A stretch of DNA of 64,000 nucleotides from Theristus sp. LFF4_11 (taxonomy: Eukaryota > Nematoda > Chromadorea > Monhysterida > Xyalidae), in assembly GCA_030248135.1 (NCBI GenBank), contig JASANC010000443.1, positions 124,001 to 188,000 of the forward strand. Reading direction: 5' to 3'. Below the pieces are notes generated by a model. The model saw nothing but the letters and a program-made list of their open reading frames with translations, was not told the DNA's origin and did no database searches. Below, piece after piece: positions 46,901-58,833 of the stretch (the first letter of the stretch is position 1; every line of letters begins with the position of its first letter). The translations under genes and the position numbers were made by a program.

Positions 46901-49900
46901 ACTTTTAAAAAATAATACGTTTTTTCCCGGGTAATTTTATAAAGCAAAGGTATCATGTCTTTTCTCTGATCTGCATTCTTTCAGTTGCTGCCTTGTGCTT
47001 GTGTCGTCGCTGTTTGTCTAACCGTCCGTTTTGAGAATTTGGCAACGAGCGAAGATTGAATGGCACAATCAGACAAATGGGCTGAAAAGCTGGTGGTGAA
47101 ACAGTAATGCCGTTCAAGAAGATAATCAGAAATCCTACAATAAATACCCAAAAATTCTCAGCTGGCAGACAAGAACGGCAGTAATATACAACAACTCATC
47201 GCAAACACCAGTATCACACAGCACAGCAAAACGCGCTAAGCAAAACTCACCCCATTGAACGACGATCAAACCCAGAGGTGATGTAAGCTACATTCATAAA
47301 AACCGGCAACCTTGTTTACCGAACACTGCAGCATCATTACAAAAGCTCTGCTGATGTAGCGCCATTCGCGGGTAGCTCTTCGTTCGCGGCGGTTGTGGTC
47401 GACACGAGTCCGGCTCAGTGTCATTCGATTGCTGTTGCTCCTCAGCCCCATCGGCGTGACGTTGGCGTGACACCGTTGGCGACGCGCAGTGCGTCTGCGT
47501 TGGCGTGGCTGCGCTCGGCAACTGACACCACTGACTGATGGCGTTCGAGTGCGCCAACTTCGCGCACCACCACAGATGCAGCGACATGCCGTTGTCGGCG
47601 CGATAGTGGTTCTCGTTGTCTTGCGACTGCGGTTTGTAGTGGTAGGCGGGCTGGTTCTTCTCGTAGAGAGGCATTCGATTGGCTGGCGGTGTGTACTTGC
47701 GATAGTAGTGCAGTGGCGACGTCGGTGGTGGCGTGCGCGTGATCGAGCTCGACCGTGAGCAACTCGAGTCGGACGGTGACGGCGGAACGCCGCTGTCGCT
47801 CGACTTTGACTTTCGCGAGCGCACCGGGCCGCATTCGCTGTGGCGCTGGTGCTGGTGGTTCTCTCGGTTGTCTGTTTCGCAATCCTCCATCGAGCGATTA
47901 CTACTCAGGATTGTTCTGCTCAACATTCGTTCAAGTGACCGATGACGAGTTTTTAAGCCACCAGCAATGCCGTCGGTTTGCTGGTATCGGCGAACCGCAT
48001 TGCCGCTGTTGAACAGGATACGTTTCGTCTGTTCAATTGGTGGCGTGCAAACGCTGTGCGTCCGCTTCGAGGTGTCCAACTGATCTGGGTTGACCTGCAT
48101 GGGTGAACGAACTCCGCAAAAATCAATCAAACGCGAGTCGGGGGGACTGCGAACGTCAGTCACTCTTGGACGCATCGATGAGTCCAACACCGGATGAAAA
48201 AAAATCTTAAAACTCAGGTGTCTTTACTGGCACTGGTACTTTACTGGTACTCTTTACTCAGGCTTCTGCATGAATCTTGTACTTCATATAAAAGCTTGGC
48301 TTAAGCATCAGGATTGGCTTGGCTTAGGAGAAATGCCACGACATTAATCACCTTCTTAAGCCATGATTTTTGATTTGTTGCGGTCATTTTTGCAATAGTG
48401 ATTTTGACAGTGATTTATACGATTTATATAGATATTACAAATTGAGATGCAGCCAATCATAGACAAAGCGCTCAATGGTCTACTGTATCATAATGACGTA
48501 CAAACTTATCATCAAATTAAAAACGTTCGGTCAAAAGAGGAAAATGGCGTTTTCTAAAAATAGTCAAGTCATAAGAACCGCAATGCCACTTTAATAGCAT
48601 TGATACCTGCATGCAATCCATGGTAGCACGACGTCGCACCACGTATGCTCGGGCACCTCCCGCGGGCATCGTTAAAACCAGCAATTAAGTTATTAAGAGC
48701 CGATATTATTAAGAACCTACGTTATAACGTAATTTCAACATTTGTACCAAAACCAGCCTCTAGATAGTTCCAGATAGCAACACGCACAACGACTAGGTAA
48801 ATCGACGTTAAGACCAGATAAATCAACGTTTTAAAAAACTACAAAATAAGTGTGTTGATTGAACGCTATTGCTCTTCGAATATGAGGAAAGATATGAGCA
48901 AAACTGGATCACACATGCATGACACTTATTTTACTATTTTAATTAGCATCCAATTATTGCAATTTATCAGTTCGAAGGGCTCAATGAAATTAACAGTTAC
49001 ACTGATTGGTTGTCAACAAGTTGCTATGAGCGAGATGTGTGCGATGAAACTTGGAGTTGCAATCAAATGACATTCATCAGCTACGCCGCGGCACCTCCTG
49101 CTTCTTATAAATAATCAGTGCGCCATGAAATTAGCAGCGTAGAGCGAAATAAATAGTAGAATGTCAGAACTCTCGGCAAAAGATCCTAGGTGTGCAGACT
49201 AGCACTTTAAAATTTTCTGGAGCTGCAAAAGGTCATGAAACACGTTGTGAAGCAATTCGTTACGAAAATTGCGACCATCAAGAGCAATAAAAAAGTGAGT
49301 TTCGTTTTCGTTTTGAGACGACATTATTACTCTACCCACTCTCTCACCTAAAGACACGTCGAGACAGAGCCCAATTTGTATTCAATTAACCATTTCTTGA
49401 AACAGTTTACTGAGAGACTGTAACTCTAAAAAGCTAATATTAATAACGTTTGCAATATACAGATTTACACAACCCTAGTTAGCACGCACAAACCAACTCG
49501 ATTGGTGTACATGTGCGTGTCCTTATTGATGCAACGAACATTCGTCAGAATCTGAGGGATAAAGTCATAGGAAATCAGATCAATTTGCAAATGTCACCGC
49601 CTCATATGATTGACAACAGTCACGCGACTACACATCTGCAACGGAATGCCAATCAGCTAACCCGCAATTAAACGGGCAACAAATGTGTGTGTACAAACCT
49701 AGGTGGGTAATTTGACGAGAAAGAATAGAAAACTTGTTAACGATGATGTGCCAAAAACGGCGCAAACAACGACAGAATCGTGTTACGCGACACATTCGCT
49801 TTCGAATCGCATATAATATGATCATCAGTGATTAAAGCTTGCTGTCAAAGAAAAAAAACGTTTGTTTACAATGGCTGACGTGTGCGCGAGCATGTCATGA

Positions 49901-52900
49901 GCAACATTTTAATTCGATTTCGATCTGATGATGTCAATGACATGGAAGCCTGAAATGAAACTAAATTCAATGTCAACGACAGTCGTTGAGGTTGCGAAAG
50001 GCAGCTTCTTATGAAATGCGTCAGTCCACTAGGCCGCAACAATCAGTTCAAAGCACCTGATTCCTTTTATGTTCTCCGAATGCTCATCTTCGCGGACACA
50101 ATCACACTAACGAACGAGCGCTGCAGCGCCGATCATAAAAACAGCACGAGCCCGCCGTGTGTCCCATGACTTTTCTAATCATCAGTCCGCTTTCACAAAA
50201 CACCTAAGCTTTCTCCAATTACGTTGCTTTCGCGTGACCAAATCCGTCTCGATTGTCGCTGAGAATAGAAATCTAGCGTATTTTTTTCGGTCTTTTCACC
50301 CAAATGACGCAAAACGAAACGATGATCAAACGGACGGAAACTCATTTGCAATGAAAATGAACACCAGACGCCGGTGCAAGGAAGCCGCAAAGACACCAGA
50401 GCTGCGCTAGGTTGCATAAGACCGTTGGACAATAATCGTTCTTTCAGCAAAAAAAACGTAAATGTTATGTGGCGTCGTCGTCGTGCGCACTCCTGCAGGT
50501 GCAAACCCGTTTGTCGTTAATTTAAAAATCTACAAATTCTGGCGACGAAATGTTTATTACACTCTTGTTTCCCGATCAAACGAAGCTTATTTGCTGACTC
50601 ATGCTCAGCTGAGAAACGAAATGAAAAAATATCTTTCTCATTCCAAAAAAACGGACTGTGATTATTATTTTTCGTTGTTTTGCAATTACGCTCCATTTCC
50701 GATCATTTTTAATTCGTCTTTTTTTCGCTTTTTGAACGATAACATAATGACGCAGTGTTTTCCCGGTGATTTTGCGAAGTATCAAGGAACAAAACTGTTA
50801 TGTACTGCTGGCATAAAAAAAACTAATTACACAAGCAACAGGTTTTCGCTGTTTTGGCTTTCCATACAAAAAAAACGGATAACGGCGTTTCACTGTAAAC
50901 AGTACAATGAAAGCCAGCCAAAACTAAAACAGCAAACCAAACAAAAGATTCATTGCCCGACGACCACATTGAACATCATCTAATTCCCTTCGGTCTTCAG
51001 AAAAGTTATCATTAGACAAAAAATCACGAAAAAGGCATGAAATTGAAATAACAGAATGATATATAAGCTAATTTCTCGCACACAAAATCATGATAAGTGC
51101 GACAGGTTCAATGTGACCATCGAAACAAAGCCACAAAGCTGAATAATTCACGAAACGAACAACAACAACAAACAAGCAACAACCAGAACCGACCAGAGCT
51201 GGCGAGGTCGTGCATGGTGCCGAAGGAGGCGCTCGGGTGCGCCGGCGACATCGTCGGACTCAGCAGCACGTTCGAGCAGGTGGGCGGCGTCGGCGCGAAC
51301 ACGGGCGACGACGAGTCGACGTGCTCGAGGCCGCTGGCGAAACTAAAAAGTGCGCACAACATCTGCCACTGAACTGCAACTGATCGTGGTAGAGAGACAC
51401 ACCGCAAACGCAGCAAGCAGCAATGCACGCAGCACGCACAGACTGACGTGGGCGCTGTGTGCACGGCACAATGCGCGTCAACAAACAGCAGAAACAGAGA
51501 GACAGACATACGAATTAATCTGCTGGCTGATGCAACATGTGTGCGCACACCGCTCCGTACTAATGACGTACACTGGGGAGACGCCAAAAAGCAATGGCGT
51601 GCGCGCAGTCTTGCTCATGTCTCCAGCGCTTATTTCTACCTTACAAAGCTAATGCTCGTGAAAAAGTCACAGTGAAAAAACTTCGCATCATCGAAACTGA
51701 TTGGCTGCACTACCAAGCAGTCTAGATTTCGAGACTGAATCTCAACGAAATCACCTGTTTTCGAAATAATTTCATTTTTGAATAGCTTTGCTACGGCGTC
51801 ATCATTACCCTGGAGAAGCGATTAATTTCGCTGCGCAGCCAACAGCACGAAGCAACAAAACACAAAGCAAATTAGTCATATATCTTGCAAGTCACGCAAA
51901 ACAACACCGAACATCAATCGGGAAATTTACGAGTTTTGCTGATCTTGCTACTGACTCCGATCTCGGAACAAAGCGACAGACAGAGGAGCGTGCGTGCGTC
52001 ATCGCCTCTCTTAAAAATCGACCGCACAAAAATACGAAAAAAAACCCGTACCGCTTCGCATACGACTGCTGTGGCACTGCAGCGCCCGGCTTCGAGTCTT
52101 TCTGGTTGTTCGGGTTGGTCAACGTGTGTTCACTAAGACTGAGCGGCATTGGCGGCCATTTGTAAGTGTGCTGCATCGAGGAGGCACTTGGCGAGTGTGG
52201 CGCCAAAAGCTGGCGTTGGTGCATTTGACTGGTGCCAGCTGACGAGGTTGATGCGGCTGAAATGGAACACGGACGACGTGTATATGCACATATGGACATG
52301 AGGAACACGAACGAACACAACAATGGCGGAGTAGTAACATTTGAGTTTCGCTGGAACTGATCCCCACAAAGACTAAAAAAATGCACGACGATCGATGCAA
52401 TTGCGAATTGCTACTTTCGAACACTTATACGCTGATTGGCTGCGTTGTGTGCCGCGACCAATCAGCTGCAAACATAATTCGAAGCAACAGAACAGAACAC
52501 ACGAACGCACACGACACCACAACAACGATGATGATGATGATATAATAATCAATTAGCTGCTTGCTCGTGTATTTTTCACCTGTTTTAGCTGATTGCAAAA
52601 AGTCCAGCGCAAATGAGTAATATTTGCCTTCGGGCAACGACAGCAACGACGCCGACCATCCAAGTGAGTGTTTGAAATTGCTAATCGATCAAACAAAGCG
52701 AGAGAAAAAACTTCTGGAAAATATAAACCGACAAAAACTCCATTATCGCACCATCTCTCGCAGCGGCCACCGGGATGTTCGTGGACGAGCGCACTTGGTG
52801 CGCTGGCGCAGCGCCCGGTAACAGCTCGGGGTTGTTGGTGTTGCCGCCGCGATTGATCCGGTTCGGCAGATTCGACTCGGCCGATTTACTCCGTGTGATG

Positions 52901-55513
52901 CTGCCAGAGGCGGAGGCGCACACGGGCACCGCAAAGCCGCCGCCGCCGCCGGTTGCGCGCGTCGGGGTGGAGCCGGGACTGAGTCCGCACGTTGTGGCGC
53001 CCGATCGGCCACGATTCGACGTTGGATTGCTGGCATTCGGCTGAGAATTGTTCATAATAATGAAATGTGGGAGAAAATGATGAAATGATGATGGATACAG
53101 CAAGCTGATTGGCCGCAGCGTTTGCTTGAACAACCTGCTCCAATATGAGACACATGATGTCATCCAGCTCACACATCTGCAGTCGCATGTAAATCATAGG
53201 CAATCAGCTGATTGGCTGCTTTTGAATTCAGTTCAGCTCGCTCACTGATTAGGCCAACCAGATAGATGCAACCAATCAACGAGTCAAAATGCACAAGTTG
53301 TACTTGTTCCACAGGCTGACTGCTCTGTAATTTCAACCACGGTTGTGGCGAATTGCTAAAAACACCAAAAACATCAACAATCAGCGCCAAACGACCAACC
53401 CGTTGCGGGTTCGTCTGATATCTCAGGTGTGTCGGCGGCGTTTTGCTGCGTTTGATCGAGCCACGACTGGACTTGCGACTGAGTGCTGCGGCCGAACCCT
53501 GAGACGACGAGCCGGCAGCAGCGGCGGTGCAGCCGGACACCACGGGCAGCTCGAACAACGTCTCGGGCACCTGCGCCCCGCCGGCCGTCACGCGCATCAG
53601 ATTGACATAGCCGGGACTGGCCGGTGGCGTGGTCGTTGGCAGTGACGTCTGCAAAAATGCAAATGTAAATAATTTCAAACTGACCGCTTTCCTTTGCTTG
53701 AAGCAATTGTTATGACGTAATCCCAACCAGCGTACAGTTGCACTGAAAATTGCAGGCAATTCGAGCATTCTGTCATTTGAATCTGGCATATTGATAGGCT
53801 GCATGAAGTTAATTGGACCAATCAGTGCGCTCAATTCAAATTCAAAAGCAGTCAACATGATTAACAGTTCGAGTACACAATACCACCGGAAACTTTTCAA
53901 GCGAGCGCCCGCGCACCTGTGAGACATTCGAGCCAACGCCCGAGTCGCTCGCTCCCGAGTCGACGCCCGACTCCGAGACACTGCGACGGTCGCCGGCGGC
54001 GCCGCCCAACAGACGGTCGTCCAAGAACTGTTGCCTCGGCACGGCCACGGGCGCTCGTGGCAAATGCTGCTGCTGTTGTTGTTGTTCGATGTTGAGTTTC
54101 GCAGCCGACTCTTCGGTGCTTGTTGACGCGTGCTGCATCGACGGCGAAGAAACGTGCACGTGCGCACCGCGCTCGTACGACTGCCAGCACAGGTCGTCGA
54201 CGGTGAAGTCGTCCGGCGACGGCTCACGATTGCCGACTGCAAAATGAGAGTGTTTGCACTGGCGCACTTTGCGATTGGTGACTTTCGTTCTTTTTCCCCA
54301 CAAAAGCTTGCTGCTGGAAATGAAAAATGGTGCCTTATAATTGTCCTGGTGCCTTATAAAAGGTTTTATGACACGCCAACAAAACCGACGCACGTATTCA
54401 GTGCGTCCGAGTTGAAGCTTCGAAAGCGGAAAGTGTGCTGTCATGGAATATCAAGCTTCAAAAAAGCAGATCTTGTCCTGTGATCAGCAACGATCGAAAA
54501 AACTTTTTTCAGCGAAACCAACCAATCCATCTGTTTGTATAATTTCGCAAATGCCTCAGTGCACATGTGATCTTTCTGCATTCGTCCGCAGTGAGCGATT
54601 GTCTCCGCTGTGAAACGTGCTCACAAAGTAAGTCAATGTCGTTGTCTGTCAACGTTAAAACGTGCGACAGATTCGGCAGCACTTCGACGAATGACTGCAA
54701 AACGCTTATACCTACTTGGTTTTCTGAAACTCTGATTAAACAAATAACCAATAAAATAACCACACAAAGTATTATCCATCAAAAAGAAAGGTCGATTTAT
54801 AGAAAAATGACCAAATAAAAAGTAAAACACATGGACGGAAAATATTGTACCTTTTAACCACTCGGCAGAACAATATTTGCTAACAAATCAGAAACATGCT
54901 CATACTTGTGACGCACTGTCCGATACGTTGACAACACTCATGAATTTCTCGGTGTCACCATTTGCCTCAGATGAAGTGCACTGTTGTTCGTGTAAACCAC
55001 CAGCACTGGTGCCTGCTGACCGCTGTTCGTGACGATAGTGTAACAAACGGGCGAAGTGCTTCATCAGGCTCATCTGCAATGCACAACAAGGAGACGCATT
55101 TCGCAGTTCGAAGAAATTACGCACTGGTTCTGAGTTCTGACGACAAAAACAAGACGAATGAAAATCAAGCATTTTTGACAGTGAATTGATTGCACGATAC
55201 ATTCAGCGACCAACGGTCAATGATTTGTAATAACTTGACTATGAATAAACAAAAGTCACAGGTAAACATGCAGAAGAACAAGGAATTGCCACAAAACGCA
55301 ACCAACCTCCTGCTCCTTGAGTTGCACTTCAACGTCAGGCGTGATCACCGTGCACTGATCGCGGTCTCGTTTCAATCGATCCGCGTTCAACTCAATGATG
55401 TAGTTGATCAACTCAAGCACTTTGTCCTGCTGCTGCTGTGTCGCCGCACTGAGCCGCTTGTCATTGTTTTTATTCGTCAATTCGTTCAACGTTCTCTTCA
55501 CGTTTCTCTCCAT
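40921..55513 (-). CDS. KSR/ksr: Kinase suppressor of Ras (KSR), RAF-MEK-ERK scaffold pseudokinase
   Basis: Scaffold bringing RAF, MEK and ERK together at the membrane. Exons (high to low): 55307-55513, 54906-55073, 54523-54694, 53917-54236, 53400-53648, 52752-53040, 52134-52256, one tentative near 51205-51347, 47320 to about 48206, 46612-46777, 46198-46322, 45877-45945, 44616-44804, 44410-44505, 44240-44310 (3' border tentative), 43532-43797, 43336-43426, 42990-43184, 42362-42627, 41843-42022, 41505-41634, 40921-41085. The N-terminus matches the KSR CA1 region ([20 protein letters not shown]). A C1 zinc finger follows ([21 protein letters not shown]). The kinase has glycine loop [11 protein letters not shown], lysine AVKLL, catalytic loop HKDLRTKN (HKD as in KSRs), DCG instead of DFG, and DSYAFGTVWFE. 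RSKSAES and SRSMSRID resemble the two 14-3-3 sites of vertebrate KSR. Estimated length is about 1500 aa against about 920 in human; the 47-52 kb part is uncertain. Confidence 0.9.
44856..45645. mobile_element. 790-bp TA-flanked inverted-repeat element (pogo/Tigger-like MITE)
   Basis: The left end CAGTCGAACTCAATAAAATG and the right end (its inverted, one-mismatch-type partner) are flanked by TA at 44854-44855 and 45646-45647. Each arm is about 300 bp (44856-45155 and 45341-45645) and includes a CTGATTGG motif, a segment beginning GGAGGCTGCTCACACTCCGC, and a (GAC)n run with GTCGCTTAATTTTT. The centre has no transposase frame. TA target sites and CAGTCGA-type ends resemble pogo/Tigger or other Tc1-mariner relatives; the assignment comes from pattern memory. 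It lies wholly within the KSR intron 44805-45876. Confidence 0.75.
46018..46148. mobile_element. 131-bp inverted-repeat element (MITE family 2)
   Basis: Ends are AGTCCTAGTCTGAA and TTCAGACCAGGACT, a 13/14 inverted match. The interior is GT/CA-rich and includes TTTGTGACTGTGCAACATT. It shares its left end with 33257-33391 and its interior with sequence near 28930-28970. It lies in the KSR intron 45946-46197. It has no coding capacity. Confidence 0.65.
48207..51204 (-). other. 3 kb KSR intron (tentative); no other gene recognised
   Basis: No exon with recognisable homology. Contents: short direct repeats of TTTACTGG near 48.22-48.26 kb, repeated GGCTTGGCTTA-like units near 48.29-48.33 kb, and CTGATTGG at 49012-49019. 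The exon borders on either side are the least certain in the KSR model, so a small exon could be hidden here. Confidence 0.4.
52432..52465. repeat. Inverted pair of CTGATTGG/CCAATCAG motifs
   Basis: GCTGATTGGCTGC followed 12 nt later by GCGACCAATCAGC forms a short palindromic pair in the KSR intron 52257-52751. It is one of several such pairs in the window. Confidence 0.7.
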
Positions 55514-55994
55514 GTCGTTTTCTACGCTGACAATTTTATTTTATCGACTGCTTTTCACTTTTTTCGTGCGCTTTGGTTTTGCACTTTGCAGTGCAGACGT
55601 GTTCCGTTCCGTCTGATATTCCAATTCTCAAATTTTTTGATCAGGTCCGAGTCTCTCTCCACGTCTACTCCATTGTCTCTCTATTGAGTTAAAACGATGA
55701 AAACGTTCAATTCAACCAGTCCTTCTTTTCAAGGTGTCGAGGAATTCGAGATTGGTTCATTTTTTCATCCTGTGATTTGATATTGAAATCAATGTAATTT
55801 TCCGTTTTTACCACGCAAATAAAATTGAACTTGAAAACTAATCTGAAGATCAATTAAATTCATATTTCATGAATGTCAAATTTTGCCATTGCCCTGCCCT
55901 GATGAATATCAAATTTCAAATCGAACCCATCGCGCCTACATTACTAAACCAAAGCCAAGTTTACAGTCTGTTTTGTTGTTTTAGTTCGGTTTCA

Positions 55995-56086
55995 ATGAAG
56001 TCGTTGTAGGTTCCTAATCCTAAGCCCAATCCTAATCCTAATGAAGTCGTTGTAGGTTCCTAATCCTAAACCTTATCCTAATCCTA
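55995..56086. repeat. Tandem 46-bp repeat with TCCTAA motifs, two copies
   Basis: The unit beginning ATGAAGTCGTTGTAGGTTCC occurs at 55995-56040 and again at 56041-56086. Each is followed by several TCCTAA hexamers that diverge slightly between copies. Confidence 0.9.
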
Positions 56087-56346
56087 AGTGAAGCCTTTTT
56101 AACAAAGTGAAAGTGCCTTGATTGACAGCTTTGTTGAAGGGGTGAAACATTGGGATCAGGGATCAGCTCCAGCTCCGGTTTAGTTTTGTAGTTTTACGGA
56201 ACCCATCCACTACCCAAACTGTCAGCTAAAGCGTCACTTTTCCTGCGTTTACTTTTTCTTACCGTAATCGCATACGGTAATGTAACACGCAAACTGAAAT
56301 TACCGTAGACTTTGGTTGAATGTTGCGTTTCGGCATTTCAATCATG

Positions 56347-56364
56347 TTCCAGAAAGTTCCAGAA
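56347..56364 (+). promoter_or_regulatory. Perfect four-unit heat-shock element
   Basis: TTC-CA-GAA-AG-TTC-CA-GAA gives four alternating, correctly spaced NTTCN/NGAAN units, a high-affinity HSF1 trimer site about 90 bp upstream of the TATA box of the HSP70 gene. Confidence 0.92.
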
Positions 56365-56412
56365 GCCAGAGGAATCCTGTCAACAATAATTTCGTAAACA
56401 ACGCGCATAACA

Positions 56413-56425
56413 GAACTTTCCAGAA
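56413..56425 (+). promoter_or_regulatory. Three-unit heat-shock element
   Basis: GAA-CT-TTC-CA-GAA is a second proximal HSF site, 28 bp upstream of the TATA box. Confidence 0.88.
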
Positions 56426-56452
56426 AATGCGAGACGTATTGCTTCGATTTCG

Positions 56453-56458
56453 TATAAA
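56453..56458 (+). promoter_or_regulatory. TATA box of HSP70
   Basis: TATAAA followed by AGGGCAGC. An initiator-like TTCAGT lies about 37 bp downstream (near 56490), leaving a 5'UTR of roughly 95 nt. Confidence 0.85.
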
Positions 56459-56587
56459 AGGGCAGCGCGCGAGCACCATGCAATCATTGTTCAGTCTCGC
56501 AAAATTCAAGCATAAAGCAAGCTATCAAAAGCGATCAACGAATTTATTCGTCAAAGCGTCATCGAAGCGAAAGAAGATTCGATCGAC

Positions 56588-58833
56588 ATGGCGAACAGGC
56601 AATCAACGAACGCGATTGGCATCGACCTCGGCACCACGTACTCGTGCGTTGGCGTCTACCAGCATGGACGCGTCGAGATCCTGGCAAACGATCAGGGCAA
56701 CAAGACCACGCCCAGCGTCGTCGCATTCACTGACAGCGAACGACTCATTGGCGATCCGGCTAAGGTGAGATTATGAGTTGTTTTCTTGATTCTATGCTGC
56801 ATTTTACTTGTTTTCAGGCAGCACTTTCAATTGCATTGGCACCTGATTCAATCTCTGATTCTCCCATTTTTTAGCAGCCCAATCTCAATTTGACCAACCT
56901 TTTCACCAATTGACTTATCGCCACTTTCGTTTTCAGGATCAGGCGGCGCGCAACCCAGACAACACAGTGTTCGATGCGAAGCGGCTCATCGGACGCAAGT
57001 TTGATGAGCAAACGGTGCAGAACGACCGTCGACACTGGCCGTTTCAAGTGATCAACGATCATGGCAAGCCAAAAATCCGTGTGCAACACGCTGGCCAATT
57101 GAAGACGTTCAGTCCAGAGGAGATTTCGAGCATGGTGTTGACGAAGATGAAGCAGACCGCAGAGACTTACCTGGGCCAGAACGTGAAAGACGCTGTGATT
57201 ACTGTACCGGCCTACTTCAACGATAGTCAACGTCAGGCCACTAAAGATGCTGGTAGGTTTCTGTTGTGATTGTATTTCTTTGATTTGAACGTTGCTGTTT
57301 TAGTTTCGGCTCAAAAAAATTTCAAACTCGAGGAATTTTTCAGTCCTAAGTTGTTATAGTTGTTATATTAATTTCATGTAAACAAATTTTCTTGTTATTT
57401 CAGGCACCATTGCTGGTCTCAACGTGTTGCGTATCATCAACGAACCAACAGCAGCAGCCCTGGCCTACGGTCTTGACAAGAAGTCAGCATCGTCGGAACA
57501 GAACATTTTGATCTACGATTTGGGCGGTGGCACATTCGATGTGTCCGTGTTGAGCATCGCTGACGGAAGTTTGTTCGAAGTGCGCTCCACGGCTGGTGAC
57601 ACTCATCTGGGTGGTGAAGACTTTGACAACCGTCTGGTCGACCATCTCATCGAACAGTTCAAGCGTCAACACAAGAAAGATCTCCGACAGAACCCACGTG
57701 CACTGCGACGTCTGCGCACAGCAGCTGAACGAGCGAAACGCACGCTGAGCTCAAGCGCCGAAACATCCATTGAAGTCGACAGTCTGCACGAGGGCATCGA
57801 CTTTTTCGCCAAGATCACACGGGCCCGTTTCGAGGAACTCTGCTCCGATCTGTTCCGCAAGACTCTGGACTCGGTTGACCACGCTCTGCGTGATGCAAAA
57901 CTCGACAAGAGCCGCATCGACGAAATCGTGCTGGTCGGTGGCAGCACACGCATCCCGAAAGTGCAGAAAATGTTGAGCGACTACTTCAGTGGGAAACAAC
58001 TGAACGGCAGCATCAACCCGGACGAAGCGGTTGCCTACGGTGCGGCAGTGCAGGCGGCTGTCCTGTCTGGCGTCAACGATCAAACGTGTCAGGACGTGCT
58101 CTTGGTCGACGTCAGTCCGCTGTCACTTGGCATCGAAACTGCCGGTGGCGTCATGACCACGCTCGTCAGTCGAAACACCCGAATCCCAACCAAATGCTCC
58201 AAGAGTTTCACCACGTACGCCGACAATCAACCAGCAGTTACGATCGACGTGTTCGAGGGGGAACGTGCGATGACAAAAGACAACCATCGGTTGGGCACGT
58301 TCAATCTGAGCGGCATCGCCCCGGCACCACGCGGTGTGCCACAAATCGAGGTTTCGTTTGACGTGGACGCCAACGGAATCTTGAGCGTGCAAGCCAAGGA
58401 CAAGGCCACCGGAAAGAGCGAGAAGATCACAATCGACAAAGGACGACTGAGTCAGGCTGAGGTGGAACGCATGGTGAACGAGGCAGCTCAGTTTGCCGAT
58501 GAAGATCAGAAACAACGAGAACGGGTGTCTGCGCGCAATGAACTGGAGCAGTACGCGTTTGGTGTGAAGCGAGCCGTCGAGGACAGTGGTGACAAACTGA
58601 GTGACAACGACAAACGCACGGCCATCGATGCGTGCGACGAGTGTGTCCGTTGGATCGATGCAAACACACTCGCTGAAAAGGACGAATTTGAAGATCGCAT
58701 GAAACAGCTGCAGAAGGTCTGCTCGCCTGTGATGACCAAGATGCACCAGCAGCCGGGGGCAGGTGGCCAGCAAATGCCTGGCTCGTGCAACATGGCCGGT
58801 GCAAATGGTCCAACCGTGGAAGAAGTTGATTAA
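56588..58833 (+). CDS. HSP70 (hsp-70): Cytosolic heat-shock protein 70, heat-inducible type
   Basis: ATP-dependent chaperone that binds unfolded clients with J-protein and nucleotide-exchange partners. Exons 56588-56764, 56937-57252 and 57404-58833 give 640 aa, the usual HSP70 length. Nucleotide-binding domain: IDLGTTYS at 12-19, [14 protein letters not shown] near 201-214, and [14 protein letters not shown] further on. The substrate-binding domain and lid follow. The C-terminal EEVD (637-640) is the TPR-co-chaperone docking motif of cytosolic members; there is no signal or mitochondrial peptide and no KDEL. Introns fall after GDPAK and inside the glycine codon of DAGT. Two HSEs and a TATA box lie directly upstream, so heat induction is very likely. 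A heat-inducible HSP70 with two introns is less common than an intronless one. Confidence 0.98.

Larger units (their letters stand above)
55514..56587. other. Divergent intergenic region between KSR and HSP70
   Basis: 1.07 kb between two head-to-head genes. The KSR side has a TTGTCAG acceptor-like site 13 nt before its ATG. The middle carries a duplicated 46-bp unit with TCCTAA motifs. The HSP70 side carries the heat-shock elements and TATA box listed separately. Confidence 0.7.

Noticed and set aside
51108..51587. 160-codon minus-strand frame as a separate gene
   Set aside because: Only its central part (about 51205-51347) looks coding ([15 protein letters not shown]) and fits the Ser/Pro-rich middle of KSR. 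The rest spans splice-like borders.
54523..54723. KSR exon beginning at 54723 (after TTTCAG)
   Set aside because: Its phase would hit a TAG stop. The TTTTGCAG acceptor ending at 54695 gives the right phase and continues into the conserved segment.
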